This document shows positions 1 to 9,800 of a DNA stretch of 64,000 nt, piece by piece. Made by a program: the position numbers and the translations under genes. The notes beneath the pieces are model-generated. The model worked only from the letters and a program-made list of their open reading frames with translations, was not told the DNA's origin and did no database searches. The stretch covers positions 1-64,000 of the forward strand of contig JAABRM010000008.1 in NCBI GenBank assembly GCA_011390955.1, written 5' to 3'. Source of the DNA: Oscillatoriales cyanobacterium (GTDB lineage Bacteria > Cyanobacteriota > Cyanobacteriia > Cyanobacteriales > Laspinemataceae). Within the stretch, counting starts at the first letter, position 1. Each line of letters starts with the position of its first letter.

Positions 1-133
1 GGCTCCCCAAGACCGCAGTGGCTCCCCAAGACCGCAGTGGCTCCCCAAGACCGCAGTGGCTCCCCAAGACCGCAGTGGCTCCCCAAGACCGCAGTGGCTC
101 CCCAAGACCGCAGTGGCTCCCCAAGATCGCAGT
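1..133. repeat. 19-bp tandem repeat array (7 copies)
   Basis: Seven head-to-tail copies of the 19-mer GGCTCCCCAAGACCGCAGT start at positions 1, 20, 39, 58, 77, 96 and 115. The seventh has one substitution (GATCGC for GACCGC), and a partial eighth follows at 134. The array runs off the left edge, so its full length is unknown. There are no spacers, so it is not a CRISPR. It lies downstream of trpD. Confidence 0.95.
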
Positions 134-154
134 GGCTCCTGATAACTGTTCCCC

Positions 155-288
155 TTTCTCCAACCAACAACCAACAACCAACAACAAACAACCAACAACC
201 AACAAAAAACAACCAACAACCAACAACCAACCAACAACCAACAACCAACAACCAACAACAAACAACAAACAACCAACAACCAACAACT
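155..288. repeat. CCAACAA microsatellite downstream of trpD
   Basis: Irregular head-to-tail CCAACAA / CAACAAC units abut the trpD stop codon. On the trpD-sense strand they read GTTGTTGG. The same simple repeat recurs in many intergenic spaces of this window. Frames open through it give only Q/T/N/P-rich peptides and are not genes. Confidence 0.9.
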
Positions 289-291
289 AGA

Positions 292-1380
292 TTAGTCGTG
301 GAAAAATTGAACCAGTTGTTCTAATTTGTCCCAAGCTGTCCCAGACTTGAGAATATCTTTAGCGATCGCAATTCCTGGTTGATGATCCCCGAGGGCAACC
401 AGACCGGCGACTTGAAACGCCAAAGAAGCATTTAAGGCGACGACATCTTGTTGCGCTTGAGTTCCTTTACCCTGAAGTACATCACGCAAAATCTGGGTAT
501 TTTCGGGAATGTCGCCGCCGCGTAATGCGGAGGTGGGGGCTTTGGTCAATCCGAGTTCCTGGGGGTTGAGGACGCTGAGTTGGACGGAACCATTACTCAG
601 AATCGCTAGGTCGGTGGCGTCTGCTAAACCCGCTTCATCGAGTTTTTCTCGTCCATGTAAGACGATCGCCTTTTCTGGTCCGAGTTGTCCCAACGCAGAG
701 GCGATCGCCTCTAGTAGGTGACTACTGAAAACCCCCATCACCTGACCTGTGGGACGTAAAGGATTCACCAATGGGCCGAGGAGATTAAACACCGTGCGGA
801 TTTTTAGGGTACTTCTCAGGGGTGCCACGGCCTTCATCGCCGGGTGCCACCCTGGGGCAAACAAAAAAGTCACTCCCACTTCTTGCAGGGCAGCCTGAAC
901 TCTCTCTGGATGGGCGGTCAAGTGGATGCCTAAAGCTTCTAACACATCAGCGGAACCCACTTTACTCGACGCGGAACGATTCCCATGTTTAGCCACGGAG
1001 ATGCCCGCTGCGGCAGCCACAAAAGCCACTGCGGTGGAAATGTTGAAAGTGGAAGCCCCATCTCCCCCGGTGCCACAAGTATCAATCACGGGGAATGCCC
1101 ATTTTTGAGCGGCAAAGCGTTGCCCGGCAACGGATTGAAGTTGCAACACTTTGGCCATTCCTGCTAATTCATTAGCTGATACTCCTTTGGCTTGGAGTGC
1201 AGCTAAAATTGCCCCGGATAAGACCGGGGGAATTTCCTCTTGCAGCCATCCTTGCATCAGCAGGGATGCTTGCTGGCTGGTGAGAGATTCTCGGTCAAGT
1301 AGCTGCTGGAGTAAGTTGGACCAATTGATGGTGGTAGGTTTGGCAGTTGATTCAGCAGGAGTTGTTGAGGAATAGGTCAT
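292..1380 (-). CDS. trpD: Anthranilate phosphoribosyltransferase TrpD
   Basis: Catalyses transfer of phosphoribose from PRPP to anthranilate, the second step of tryptophan synthesis, in the cytosol. The 362-residue protein has a helical N-terminal domain (about residues 20-85) and the glycosyltransferase family 3 catalytic domain. The PRPP/Mg loop DTCGTGGDG lies near residue 100, followed by KHGNRS and a GPLVNP segment. The first ~18 residues (Ser/Thr/Ala-rich) extend beyond the usual family start, so a slightly later start is possible, but no better internal ATG stands out. No other trp gene is adjacent, as is common in cyanobacteria, where trp genes are dispersed. A simple-repeat tract begins at its 3' end and a miniature element lies upstream. 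Confidence 0.96.
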   Translation of the reverse strand: MTYSSTTPAESTAKPTTINWSNLLQQLLDRESLTSQQASLLMQGWLQEEIPPVLSGAILAALQAKGVSANELAGMAKVLQLQSVAGQRFAAQKWAFPVIDTCGTGGDGASTFNISTAVAFVAAAAGISVAKHGNRSASSKVGSADVLEALGIHLTAHPERVQAALQEVGVTFLFAPGWHPAMKAVAPLRSTLKIRTVFNLLGPLVNPLRPTGQVMGVFSSHLLEAIASALGQLGPEKAIVLHGREKLDEAGLADATDLAILSNGSVQLSVLNPQELGLTKAPTSALRGGDIPENTQILRDVLQGKGTQAQQDVVALNASLAFQVAGLVALGDHQPGIAIAKDILKSGTAWDKLEQLVQFFHD

Positions 1381-1424
1381 AAGAATTTTGCGGTTTAGGC
1401 CAATGCAAATGCAAAATCTAATTT

Positions 1425-1553
1425 TAAGTAGGTGAACATAATTAATTGCACTTTTCGTTCCCCAGGGTAAATCCTTGGATTCCCGCCTGCGCGGGAATGA
1501 CAGCTTTTCTTGTCATGGGGTTTATAGTGAATTTATTTCTGCCCGTCTACTTA
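1425..1553. mobile_element. MITE-like element, family A (copy 1)
   Basis: A 129-bp element with imperfect terminal inverted repeats TAAGTAGGTGaacAtAA... / ...gcccgtCTACTTA. It carries an internal palindrome (ATTCCCGCctgcGCGGGAAT) and the segment GTGCAATTAATTATG just inside one end (here read on the opposite strand). The same structure recurs at 11848-11976 and 25112-25267, in opposite orientation to this copy. There is no coding capacity, so it would be non-autonomous. The matching transposase is not in this window. Confidence 0.75.
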
Positions 1554-1590
1554 TCTTGAATTAGATGCTTGAATTAGATTCGTCAATTTT

Positions 1591-1710
1591 ATACCAAATA
1601 CGGTTGTCAAAAACCGTTTATAAAGCCATCTGTCATTCCCGCGAAGGCGGGAATCCAGAGCGTGTTTTAGGGGATTATCGTAGTCAGTCTAGAATAACCA
1701 GATTTGGTAT
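1591..1710. mobile_element. MITE-like element, family B (copy 1)
   Basis: A 120-bp element bounded by ATACCAAATaCGGTT and AaCCaGATTTGGTAT inverted termini, with a central ATTCCCGCgaagGCGGGAAT hairpin and a conserved TTTAGGGGATTAT...TAGTCAGTCT half. Close relatives lie at 11697-11815 and 23344-23470, with a rearranged one at 44641-44766. It sits 37 bp from the family A element, so the trpD upstream gap consists largely of two miniature elements. Confidence 0.75.
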
Positions 1711-1763
1711 TATAACCAACCTCTTACCATTCCCTTGACTTGAGAATTTGCCGATAGTTTGAT

Positions 1764-4523
1764 TCAAAGGATGCAATGCCAAATTTTCACTTCTCCATCA
1801 GCGCTGCAACTGGCAAAGGTGCGATCGTCTCTAAAGGCTAAAGATAGGATCGGTTGTTGATGACCTGTGAGGGTACAAAGTAAGGAAATATTTTCCGTCT
1901 CTGGGGAAATCAGCCAAATTTTGATGGTTTGGTCAATGCTGGCACTGGCAAGAAATTGCCCATTAGGACTAAATTTGACACAAGTAATGGGTTCTGAATG
2001 ATCTGTGAGGGTAAATATTAGTCTGCTTTCTGGAGCATTTGGGCTGATGTGCCAAATTTTAATCGAACAGTCTACACTGCCACTGGCTAAAAGATATCCA
2101 GGATGTCGAGATCGATCCAGAAGATATTCTGGATGAGCGGAAAATGCCAGTGCGGTGATGGGTTCTACATGGTCTGTGAGGGTGCAGAGGAGTTCTTGCC
2201 CATTCATTAGCCAAATGTTCAAGCCACAGTCTACGCCACCACTGGCGAGGATCTGGCTGTCTGGACTAAAGGCTAGGGCATCGACGGGGGCTTTATGGCC
2301 GGTGAGTACGGTTTGTAATGGTGGCCAAGGGTACTCATATACTTCTGGGTGTGAATTTGAGAAATTCGCTTCTGGTGATGCTTTGGCGGAATCGGCAAAA
2401 ATATTGGCTAAAATATTGGCTAAAATATCGGCGACGGGAGTGATTTGAATGGTTTGATCTGCACTGCCACTGGCGATAAATTGACCGTCAGGACTGATGG
2501 CGATCGCGCGGACAGAAAGAGAATGACCCGTGAGAGTTTTTGAGGGTTCTAATTCAGAGGAATTGACAAGTTTTTGGTCCGGTTCAATTGGCCAAGTCAA
2601 TGGCCAAATTTTAATGGTGCAATCGGCACTGCCACTGGCGATAAAATCTCTTTGGGGACTGATGGCGATCGCCCGCACCCAGTGAGTATGTCCGGTGAAG
2701 GTTTGAGATAATCTGGCGAGATTTTCTATGGGCTGATTTTCTATGGGCAGATTTCCTATGGGCAAATTTTCTATGGGCAAATTTTCTATGGGCTGATTTT
2801 CTATGGGCTGATTTTCTGTGAGCAATTCTGAGGAAATTTGCCAAAGTTTGACGGTATGGTCTGCACTGCCCGTCGCTAAAAACATCCCATCTTGAATAAA
2901 GTCTAAGGAAAAGATTGCTTCTAGATGAGCTTTCCAGGTATGCAGACATTTCCATAAGAAATTAGGTGGAAGATTCCGCACAGCCGATCGCTGCTGTGAA
3001 TCGCCGGTTAATAACCCTTGGTTTTGTAAGTCAGAAATTTGTCTGGTTAGCCGGTTGAGGCCAGCTTCTAACTGTTCAATTTTTGAATATATTTCGGTCG
3101 ATGCTTGACTTTTAGTTTGATAAACTTCCAGAAGTTGATTGGTTTGTTCTTGAATTTCAGCGATCGCCTGGGCTTGGAGGGCTAAGTCTTCTTCAATGCT
3201 ATGGCGATCGATTGCTTCCAACGGAGCCAAACGATTTTCCATTTGCTCTTCTAAAATGGCAATTTCTTCTGAAACATTTTTAATTTCTCGATGTAACTGA
3301 GGGATATAATAATAATCAAAACTATCTGCCGCGCCGTTTTCACTTTCTCTCAATTGAGCAGAATCCGCCGTGGTCAAATTATCATAGAATAAAGATGCGT
3401 TGATGCCGCTGGGTGGCCCAACATTTGATCCCGGTGAATGACCGGCGATCGCTTCTGAAATTAAACCGATCGCGGGTGCTGATTCAGAAATGATTTGTTG
3501 GGTTTGTTTTTCTAAAAAAGCGATCGCCCTAGTCAGTTCAGCCACCGCCCCGCGCAGATCGGAAATTTGCTGGAGACAATTTTGCATCGGTTCCTCAAAT
3601 TGGCTCCTAAAAATACGCTCATCGGTCCAATTTGCGCTAGAGGGATGGTTTCCAGGAGTTCGATCTCTGGACATTCTGGACATTGTTTCATTTAATTGGA
3701 AAATGGATCTCCGGGCATCCACATTTTCTTGATGCAGACTTTTAATAGCTGCAATCATCTGTTTTAGTTTTTTTTTCGGCACCAAATTTTCTGTATCTTT
3801 TTGGAGTTGGCTTAACTTTTCAGAAACCCGATTTAACTCAGTTTTGATGCTGGATATTTCTGCTCCCACATAACCACTACTGGAAAAATTTTTCTGTTGA
3901 TTTAAATCTTCTATTTGTCCATCGCTTTGACTGGGTAAATTAGGCAATTCATTAGGCAAATTGTTAGGCAAATTGTTAGGCAAATTGTTAGTTAAATTAA
4001 ATGGCAATGCATGGCTAATTTTTTCCAGATTCACCATCAGTTGGCTGATTTCTGTTTGTTGTTGTTCAAATTTTTGGCATAAGCGTTCTAAAGATGTTTC
4101 CATTTCCTCCAGGGGCAAAGCGGCGATATTCCATTCGGAAACCTGGGCGATATTCCGTCCAGAACGCTGCGCGATTATTCCCCATAGCGGATTCGCTGTA
4201 GCGTCCCCTGACGCGGAAACGCTGCCACGAATCCCTTGTTTCAATTGTGGTTTGTCAGTGGGAATCTCTGCTACATCTGAAGCGGGCAAACAAGTAACTA
4301 ATTTAGACATATCCTGGCATTGTTCCGTCACTTCGACCCCAATTTTTTGTCTACTTAAAGATAATAGTTTTCGCCGATGTAACAGATTCAACATCAAAGA
4401 CATGGACATGGGTGCAGCCATTAAAGCCGCTTTTTGGGTTGCGACTGCGGCAATTGCCCCAACCAGTGAAGCCAGAATCGATAAATACTCAGCAATGTCT
4501 AACCAACCGTAATTCCGTTGCAT
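1764..4523 (-). CDS. Membrane-anchored coiled-coil protein with seven WD40 repeats
   Basis: A 919-residue protein from the chosen start. An upstream in-frame ATG at 4550 adds nine residues, but the ATG at 4523 has AGGA eight bases upstream. The N-terminus carries the shared anchor of this neighbourhood: LDIAEYLSIL, a hydrophobic hairpin, then a Pro and LNLLHRRK. A long Gln/Glu-rich coiled-coil region follows to about residue 540. The C-terminal third has seven WD40 repeats (GH...IAS GSADxTIKIW pattern), enough for one closed propeller. A low-complexity insert of repeated ENQPIENLPI units, coded by a 15-bp repeat near 2730-2815, interrupts the propeller between repeats 1 and 2. It is probably a cytosolic scaffold tethered to the inner or thylakoid membrane; partner and function are unknown. 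Confidence 0.85.
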   Translation of the reverse strand: MQRNYGWLDIAEYLSILASLVGAIAAVATQKAALMAAPMSMSLMLNLLHRRKLLSLSRQKIGVEVTEQCQDMSKLVTCLPASDVAEIPTDKPQLKQGIRGSVSASGDATANPLWGIIAQRSGRNIAQVSEWNIAALPLEEMETSLERLCQKFEQQQTEISQLMVNLEKISHALPFNLTNNLPNNLPNNLPNELPNLPSQSDGQIEDLNQQKNFSSSGYVGAEISSIKTELNRVSEKLSQLQKDTENLVPKKKLKQMIAAIKSLHQENVDARRSIFQLNETMSRMSRDRTPGNHPSSANWTDERIFRSQFEEPMQNCLQQISDLRGAVAELTRAIAFLEKQTQQIISESAPAIGLISEAIAGHSPGSNVGPPSGINASLFYDNLTTADSAQLRESENGAADSFDYYYIPQLHREIKNVSEEIAILEEQMENRLAPLEAIDRHSIEEDLALQAQAIAEIQEQTNQLLEVYQTKSQASTEIYSKIEQLEAGLNRLTRQISDLQNQGLLTGDSQQRSAVRNLPPNFLWKCLHTWKAHLEAIFSLDFIQDGMFLATGSADHTVKLWQISSELLTENQPIENQPIENLPIENLPIGNLPIENQPIENLARLSQTFTGHTHWVRAIAISPQRDFIASGSADCTIKIWPLTWPIEPDQKLVNSSELEPSKTLTGHSLSVRAIAISPDGQFIASGSADQTIQITPVADILANILANIFADSAKASPEANFSNSHPEVYEYPWPPLQTVLTGHKAPVDALAFSPDSQILASGGVDCGLNIWLMNGQELLCTLTDHVEPITALAFSAHPEYLLDRSRHPGYLLASGSVDCSIKIWHISPNAPESRLIFTLTDHSEPITCVKFSPNGQFLASASIDQTIKIWLISPETENISLLCTLTGHQQPILSLAFRDDRTFASCSADGEVKIWHCIL

Positions 4524-4538
4524 GGAGAAATTCCTATA

Positions 4539-4582
4539 CCCTTTTGGCAATTTTTCATTTACCCTTTTGGCAATTTTTCATT
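4539..4582. repeat. 22-bp direct repeat at the 5' end of the WD40 gene
   Basis: The motif ACCCTTTTGGCAATTTTTCAT occurs twice in tandem immediately upstream of the preferred start. The duplication creates the alternative upstream ATG at 4550. Confidence 0.8.
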
Positions 4583-4619
4583 CTCAGGGTATGAAATCCG
4601 GAATTAAATGCAGTTCATC

Positions 4620-4800
4620 CGTAAAATTTACAAAATAACGGGAACAGTGGTGCAGAGGTGCAGGGGAGCGGAGGTGCAGAGGAGCGGAGGAGCAGAGGAG
4701 AACAATTAACAATTGATAATTGATAATTGACAATTAAATAAAATTATCAATTATCAATTATCAATTATCAATTACACCCCAACCAACAACCAACAACCAT
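4620..4800. repeat. Low-complexity intergenic tract
   Basis: The tract holds purine-rich GGTGCAGAGG/AGCGGAGG repeats (about 4650-4700), then alternating AATTGATAATTGATAATTG and its complement ATCAATTATCAATT (about 4705-4773), which can fold on itself, then CCAACAACCAACAACC. No gene is seen. Confidence 0.8.
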
Positions 4801-4954
4801 CAATGAACAACCAACATTTCGTTTCTCGTTCCCCGGCAGAGCCTGGGAATGCCCGAAATGGAGGCTCTGCCTCCTATTATCTGTTGATGATGGACACGCT
4901 CGAGGGCTCTGCCTCTAGACTAGGATTCCCAGGCTCTGCCGGGGAACCAGAAAA
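4801..4954 (+). repeat. 154-bp inverted repeat, left copy
   Basis: This copy is identical over 154 bp to the reverse complement of 6426-6579. Each copy is internally palindromic, starting near GTTCCCCGGCAGAGCCTGGG and ending near CCCAGGCTCTGCCGGGGAAC, with a second pair of GAGGCTCTGCCTC-type arms inside. The pair brackets the 427-residue coiled-coil gene. A short open frame in the element (MNNQHFVSRS...) appears in both copies, but its content follows the palindrome and it is not a convincing gene. Confidence 0.9.
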
Positions 4955-5021
4955 GACCAACCAACAACCAACAACCAACAACCAACAACCAACAACCAAC
5001 AACCAACAACCAACAACCACT
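4955..5021. repeat. CCAACAA microsatellite
   Basis: About nine CCAACAA units lie between the left inverted repeat and the stop codon of the coiled-coil gene. They are mirrored in opposite orientation at 6340-6425 on the other side of the gene. Confidence 0.9.
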
Positions 5022-6305
5022 TTATTTACGTTTTTGCAGCTTTTTAATCGCGGCAACCAAGGGGACAATATCTTCCTTGGTGAGAAACTGGGTTGGTTCT
5101 GGTGACTGTTGTTTGATTAACGCGCTTAGTTCTTGTAATTGCTGTTCTAGGGGTTCTGGATTAAAGGGTGGTGTGAGGGAGTTAATTTTATGTTGGACTT
5201 CCGCAAGTTCGGCGGCAACTTGATTTAAGATATTTTCCAAGTTTTCCACGTTGGCAGCATCGGTAAGATGATCTAAGTCCTCTGTCACATTTTCCACGGA
5301 TGATTGTAGATTGTGGGATAGCTGTTGCAGTTGATTAATTTGCCCTTCTAAAGCATTTAAGGTGCCGAGAATGCGTTTAAACCGTTTGCTGGTCTGAGTT
5401 TTTGTGGTGGTGAGGTCTTCAGAGATTTGCGCGATCGCAGATTCGACGCTACTGATATCAACGGGAACCGGGGGGGCTGGTAACTCTAAAAACTGCTGAT
5501 TCAGTTGTGCTTGTTGAGCGGCAATTGTTTCTAATTGCTGGGTTAAGGTTTCCACTTCTACTTGGACGACTGTTCTTTGTTTAATTTCTTCGCTGAGTGC
5601 TTGAATTTTTTTTCTGACTTTTCCTAAAGACTGGTCTTGCTTAAGCTGTTGTAATGTTTGAGTCAGCCGTTGTAAATAGGGTTTAATTACTTCGTGATTT
5701 TTCTGCTCTAGGTGACTAATCCTTTGTTCTAGTCCAGAATATTGTGCCAGAACACCTTCTCCCGGATTTTCGCCATAATTTTCTCCATAATTTGCTCCCG
5801 GATTTTCTCCCGCTTCACTTCTTTGTCCTGCCGGGGCGACTAACTGGGAATTGCCGATAGATTGGGTCAGTTTTTCTAAAGATTCTTGGAGGGTTAAAAA
5901 TCTCACATTGACCATTTGCCAGTCATCTTCAGTTAAGGCTTTATTTTCTAGCCTTTCGGTAACTTTTTGTAGATGGTAAATTGATTTTTGTAGGGCTTGA
6001 AAATCCATAAGAGGTTGGTCATTTTCTGGCAAAGCCGTATAGAGAGATTCTACCACATTTCTGACATCAGATATGGCCGCTTTGGTGTATTGTTCGGTGT
6101 TTTCATCGAGGCGATAGCGGTTGGCTAAATTGAGGGAAAGTGCGACCGTTAAGGGGGCGGCAGCATAGACAACTTGACCGGATAAGGCTCCGGCTAAGGT
6201 GCCGATCGCTGATGCGGCAATGGAAACCGATTCCGCTAGGTCTAGCCAATGGTATTCGCTGAGTATTTGGCGCAGATTTTGGATATTAGGTTGGGTATTT
6301 TGCAT
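5022..6305 (-). CDS. Membrane-anchored coiled-coil protein (shared-anchor family)
   Basis: A 427-residue protein. Residues about 18-67 are the shared anchor: WLDLAESVSIAAS, two apolar stretches separated by a short turn, then AAPLTVALSLNLANRYR. The rest is almost entirely predicted coiled coil, with Gln/Leu/Glu heptads and segments such as LEQRISHLEQKNHEV. A Gly/Asn/Glu-rich hinge (about residues 160-185) contains repeated GENYGENPGE units. There is no catalytic domain. It ends in a basic AAIKKLQKRK tail. The gene and its flanking simple repeats are enclosed by perfect 154-bp inverted repeats, so it may have moved or may invert as a unit. It is possibly a membrane-linked scaffold that pairs with the other anchor proteins through coiled coils. 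Confidence 0.8.
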   Translation of the reverse strand: MQNTQPNIQNLRQILSEYHWLDLAESVSIAASAIGTLAGALSGQVVYAAAPLTVALSLNLANRYRLDENTEQYTKAAISDVRNVVESLYTALPENDQPLMDFQALQKSIYHLQKVTERLENKALTEDDWQMVNVRFLTLQESLEKLTQSIGNSQLVAPAGQRSEAGENPGANYGENYGENPGEGVLAQYSGLEQRISHLEQKNHEVIKPYLQRLTQTLQQLKQDQSLGKVRKKIQALSEEIKQRTVVQVEVETLTQQLETIAAQQAQLNQQFLELPAPPVPVDISSVESAIAQISEDLTTTKTQTSKRFKRILGTLNALEGQINQLQQLSHNLQSSVENVTEDLDHLTDAANVENLENILNQVAAELAEVQHKINSLTPPFNPEPLEQQLQELSALIKQQSPEPTQFLTKEDIVPLVAAIKKLQKRK

Positions 6306-6339
6306 GATTCTATGATTGATAATTTAAAACCAAATTAAT

Positions 6340-6425
6340 TAGTAGGTTGGTTGTTAGTTGTTGGTTGTTGGTTGTTGGTTGTTGGTTGTTGGTTGTTGGC
6401 AAGTTGGTTGTTGGTTGTTAGTTGT
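6340..6425. repeat. GTTGGTTGTTGG microsatellite
   Basis: Runs of TTGGTTG lie upstream of the coiled-coil gene, mirror-oriented to 4955-5021. Together with the 154-bp repeats they extend the inverted-repeat arms around the gene. Confidence 0.9.
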
Positions 6426-6579
6426 TTTTCTGGTTCCCCGGCAGAGCCTGGGAATCCTAGTCTAGAGGCAGAGCCCTCGAGCGTGTCCATCATCAACAGA
6501 TAATAGGAGGCAGAGCCTCCATTTCGGGCATTCCCAGGCTCTGCCGGGGAACGAGAAACGAAATGTTGGTTGTTCATTG
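6426..6579 (-). repeat. 154-bp inverted repeat, right copy
   Basis: This is the exact reverse complement of 4801-4954. It is followed at 6580-6619 by more GTTGGTTGTTGG units that mirror 4783-4800. Confidence 0.9.
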
Positions 6580-6619
6580 TTGGTTGTTGGTTGTTGTTTG
6601 TTGGTTGTTGGTTGTTGGC

Positions 6620-6780
6620 CGCAGTTTACCCCCGCGAAGCCTGCCCCCGCGTTGGCGGAGCCTGCGCGTTAGCGCTTAGGCCGCCATCTTCCGCCATCGG
6701 CGGGAATGTAGGGGTGATTCGCGAATCGCCCCTACATTCTCATGGGGGCTGTGGTGCATTTATTTCTGCCCACCTACTTA
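6620..6780. repeat. Palindrome and family A half-element
   Basis: GC-rich sequence with several small inverted repeats is followed by a near-perfect 28-bp palindrome at 6708-6735 (GTAGGGG...CCCCTAC). At about 6746-6780, GTGGTGCATTTATTTCTGCC then CACCTACTTA matches one end of MITE family A. The other end is absent, so this is a broken copy. Confidence 0.65.
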
Positions 6781-6858
6781 CCTCAACCCAACCTACTAAG
6801 AACTACTAAGAACAAAGGACAAAGAACAAAGGACAAACAACAAAGAACAAAGGACAAT

Positions 6859-9800
6859 TTATCCTTCTTCGCAGCCGAGTCGCTTTAAGGAGTCTAAGGT
6901 TTGTTGTTGGCTGGGGATATTTCCTTGGGCGGCAAATAGTTCGGCGGCTTGTTTTAAGTCAGCGATCGCCTCGGTGCGATCGCCCATTTCAAATCGCGCC
7001 AAACCACGATTATTGTAAGCACTAGCGTAATCCGGTTTCAGGGCGATCGCGCTGTCGAAATCTGCCACCGCCCCAGAATAATCGCCAGTTTTTAGCCGGG
7101 AAACGCCGCGATTAGAGTACGCCACCGCATCGTTGGGGTTCAGGGTTAAGGTTTCGCTGTAATCCTCAATGCTGCCCAGATAGTCTCCCTGGTTATACCG
7201 GGCTAAACCGCGATTGTTATATGCTACGGGGTCGTTCGGGGCTAACCGAATGGCCATTGTGTAGTCAAAAACAGCACTTTCATATTCCCCTAATTGGCGA
7301 TAGGCTTCAGCCCGTTGGAAATAAGCGCCGGTATTTTCCGCCGAAATCCGAATCCCATCTTGCCGTTGAATCACCTGAGTATAATCGGTGATGCTATGGC
7401 GATAGTCGCCGATTTTATAGTAGGCAACGGCGCGGTTGAAGTAAGTCACGGGTTCATCGGGATCCAGTTCGATCGCTTTGGTATAATCGGCGATCGCCCC
7501 TGGGACGTTGCCCGTATGGTATTTTGCCAATCCCCGGTTATTGTAGCTGGTGGCGCGATCGGGGTTGAGGGCGACGGATGCATCATAATCCGCCATTGCC
7601 CCGGCATAATCGCCAATTTCCAGCCGTTCAAACCCTCGGTTGTAGTAAGCCTCCGCATTTCCCGGTTGTAACACCGAATCGGTGAAGCGATCGATTAACC
7701 CGTGAATAATCTTCAGGGAAGAAGTTTTCACGGCTACTTCTCGTTCGGGAATATCGCGATCGCTACTGAGAAAATGATGACTGGAAATTAAGGCCATTTT
7801 CTCATCAGCAACTAAAAAGTTTTCATGGGTTCCCAGTACCTTATATTCCAGTTGATTGGGATATTTTTCCCGCAGGGCTTCTAAGTCATTTAGGGCATCA
7901 TAAGATTGGCTACGGGTGGTGAGAGTTTCGGTATGCCATTGCTGCTGAACTAACAGCGGAAATTCTCCCTCATTAATATCTGCCAGATGACCCCAACCAA
8001 TTTGTAATCGACCATTGCGTTTTAAAAAGGCTTCAAATTCATCCAACAGACCGCTGATGATTTCCCGATTCAGCCACGGACAGACAATTATCAGCCGCTT
8101 GTTACTGTTAGCGATCGCCTCGATTAAACAGTCGTAAATCGCGGGACGGTCAAAAAGCAATTCATAATCGCAGGGGGCAACATCTTGCAGCAGTTGACTA
8201 ATGCCACTCATTTGTCGCTCAATGGAGTTGCCAATTAAAGTGTCAATTTGGCTGGTGGCGATTTGGGTTTCCGCTTGTTCTATTTCTAGTTGTCTGGTTT
8301 CCAGTTGCAGGGCTTGGAATTGCTCGTCAAGCTGCGCGATCGCCTGACTAAGTTTGCTTTCTAAACCTGCCAGGGCTTGTTCTAGTTCTTGAACTTTTTC
8401 GCGATCGTTGAACTTGTCTAAATCCTGTTCTAGTCGGGTGGCTAAATCCGACATGGTATTCTGGAGGATAGCGATATCCTGGCGAGTCACGGCTAACTCA
8501 GAAACCGTAATTTCTGCCAATCCTTTTTCCAAGTCGGTTAATTTTTGACCCATGCTATTAATATCTTGCTGTAACTCAGACACTTGAGCATTGAAGGTTA
8601 AGAATCGATCGGTAATTTCTTGGTCGTTGCGATTGCTTACATCCTGAGTTTCTTTGAGTTGAGTTTCTAAAGATAGATAACCGGATTCGAGTTGGTCTAA
8701 ACGCAATACGACGGTTTCATAATTGGTCGTCAACTCGTCAGAAATTTGAGTTTCTGGTAGTTGCTCAACTTTGGCCACGATCGCGTCAATTTGTTCGCGG
8801 AGTTCACCCGTAATACTATGGGGATTCCCCGTATTCAGAGCATGGACTTGTCGATCCAAGATTTCCACATTTCCCGATAACTGGTAAATCGTATCTTTGA
8901 GGATGCCGATTTCCTGAAGTTCTTGGGTAATAATTCTGATTTCGGGATATAGGTCTGTTGTGTTGGCAAAAGCCGATGCAAAAGCCGATTCTAAGCTGGC
9001 AACTTTTTCATTTAATAAACTGATTTGTGCTAATTCTTGGGTTAGGCGATCGAGATGACCCTCCGCAAGAACATCGTTGTTTTCTGCCCCATCCCGATTC
9101 AGCAGAGAAGTTTCTAAATGGTTGAGATTTTCTTTCAGAATTTCTATTTCGTCTCGCACTCGATCGCTGATTCCTTGCGGCCCATCCGTAACTAACAATT
9201 GAACTTGTTGTTCTAAATTGTCCAAATTCGCCGCTAATTGTGAGACACTGCCTTGTAAGATGGCAATTTGGGCGATATCTACTGCCCCTGAGAAGTCAGG
9301 TTCATGGGTAATTGTATTTCCTGGTTCAGCAAATGTATGGGTGGCTAGAGATGATTCTATGCGATCGATACTTTCTGTGGTATTGGCTAAAGCTCGCTCC
9401 AAACTTTCAATTTTTTGCTGATACTCAGAATCAGATAAAGACTGATTTCCATTGCCTTTTGAGGTCAAGGTATCGGAGGTCGTGCCTAGCAAGTTTTGAT
9501 ATTCTTGCTGTAAGGCGGTTAAAGTTTCTTGTTGGTCGAATAATTGTTGCTGTAACCCAGTTAATTCAATGGATTCAATGGCGGATATCCGGCTTTCCAT
9601 TTCTTGCTTAACTTCGGCAATCCCATCGGCAATTTTAGCTAAGGCATCTTCGATCCCAGTCAATTCAATGGTCTGTCCTTCTTTGACTTCCACGACAGCT
9701 AGGGACATCCGTCGATCCACACGGTGACTAAGTTGCTCTAATCTCTCTTGTAATGCTTGGAATTCCAACAAGTTTTGAGTTTGAACGGTGGCGGGAATTT

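Noticed and set aside
18-324. Overlapping open frames through the 19-bp and CCAACAA repeats at the left edge
   Set aside because: They consist only of translated tandem repeats, with no start signals or family features.
4803-5105. Reading frames in the two 154-bp inverted repeats (MNNQHFVSRS...)
   Set aside because: The same peptide appears in both copies only because the DNA is identical; it is palindrome translation followed by microsatellite.
7294-7671. Plus-strand frames within the PLD/TPR gene and similar antisense frames elsewhere
   Set aside because: They are antisense to well-supported genes and show no family features or ribosome binding sites.
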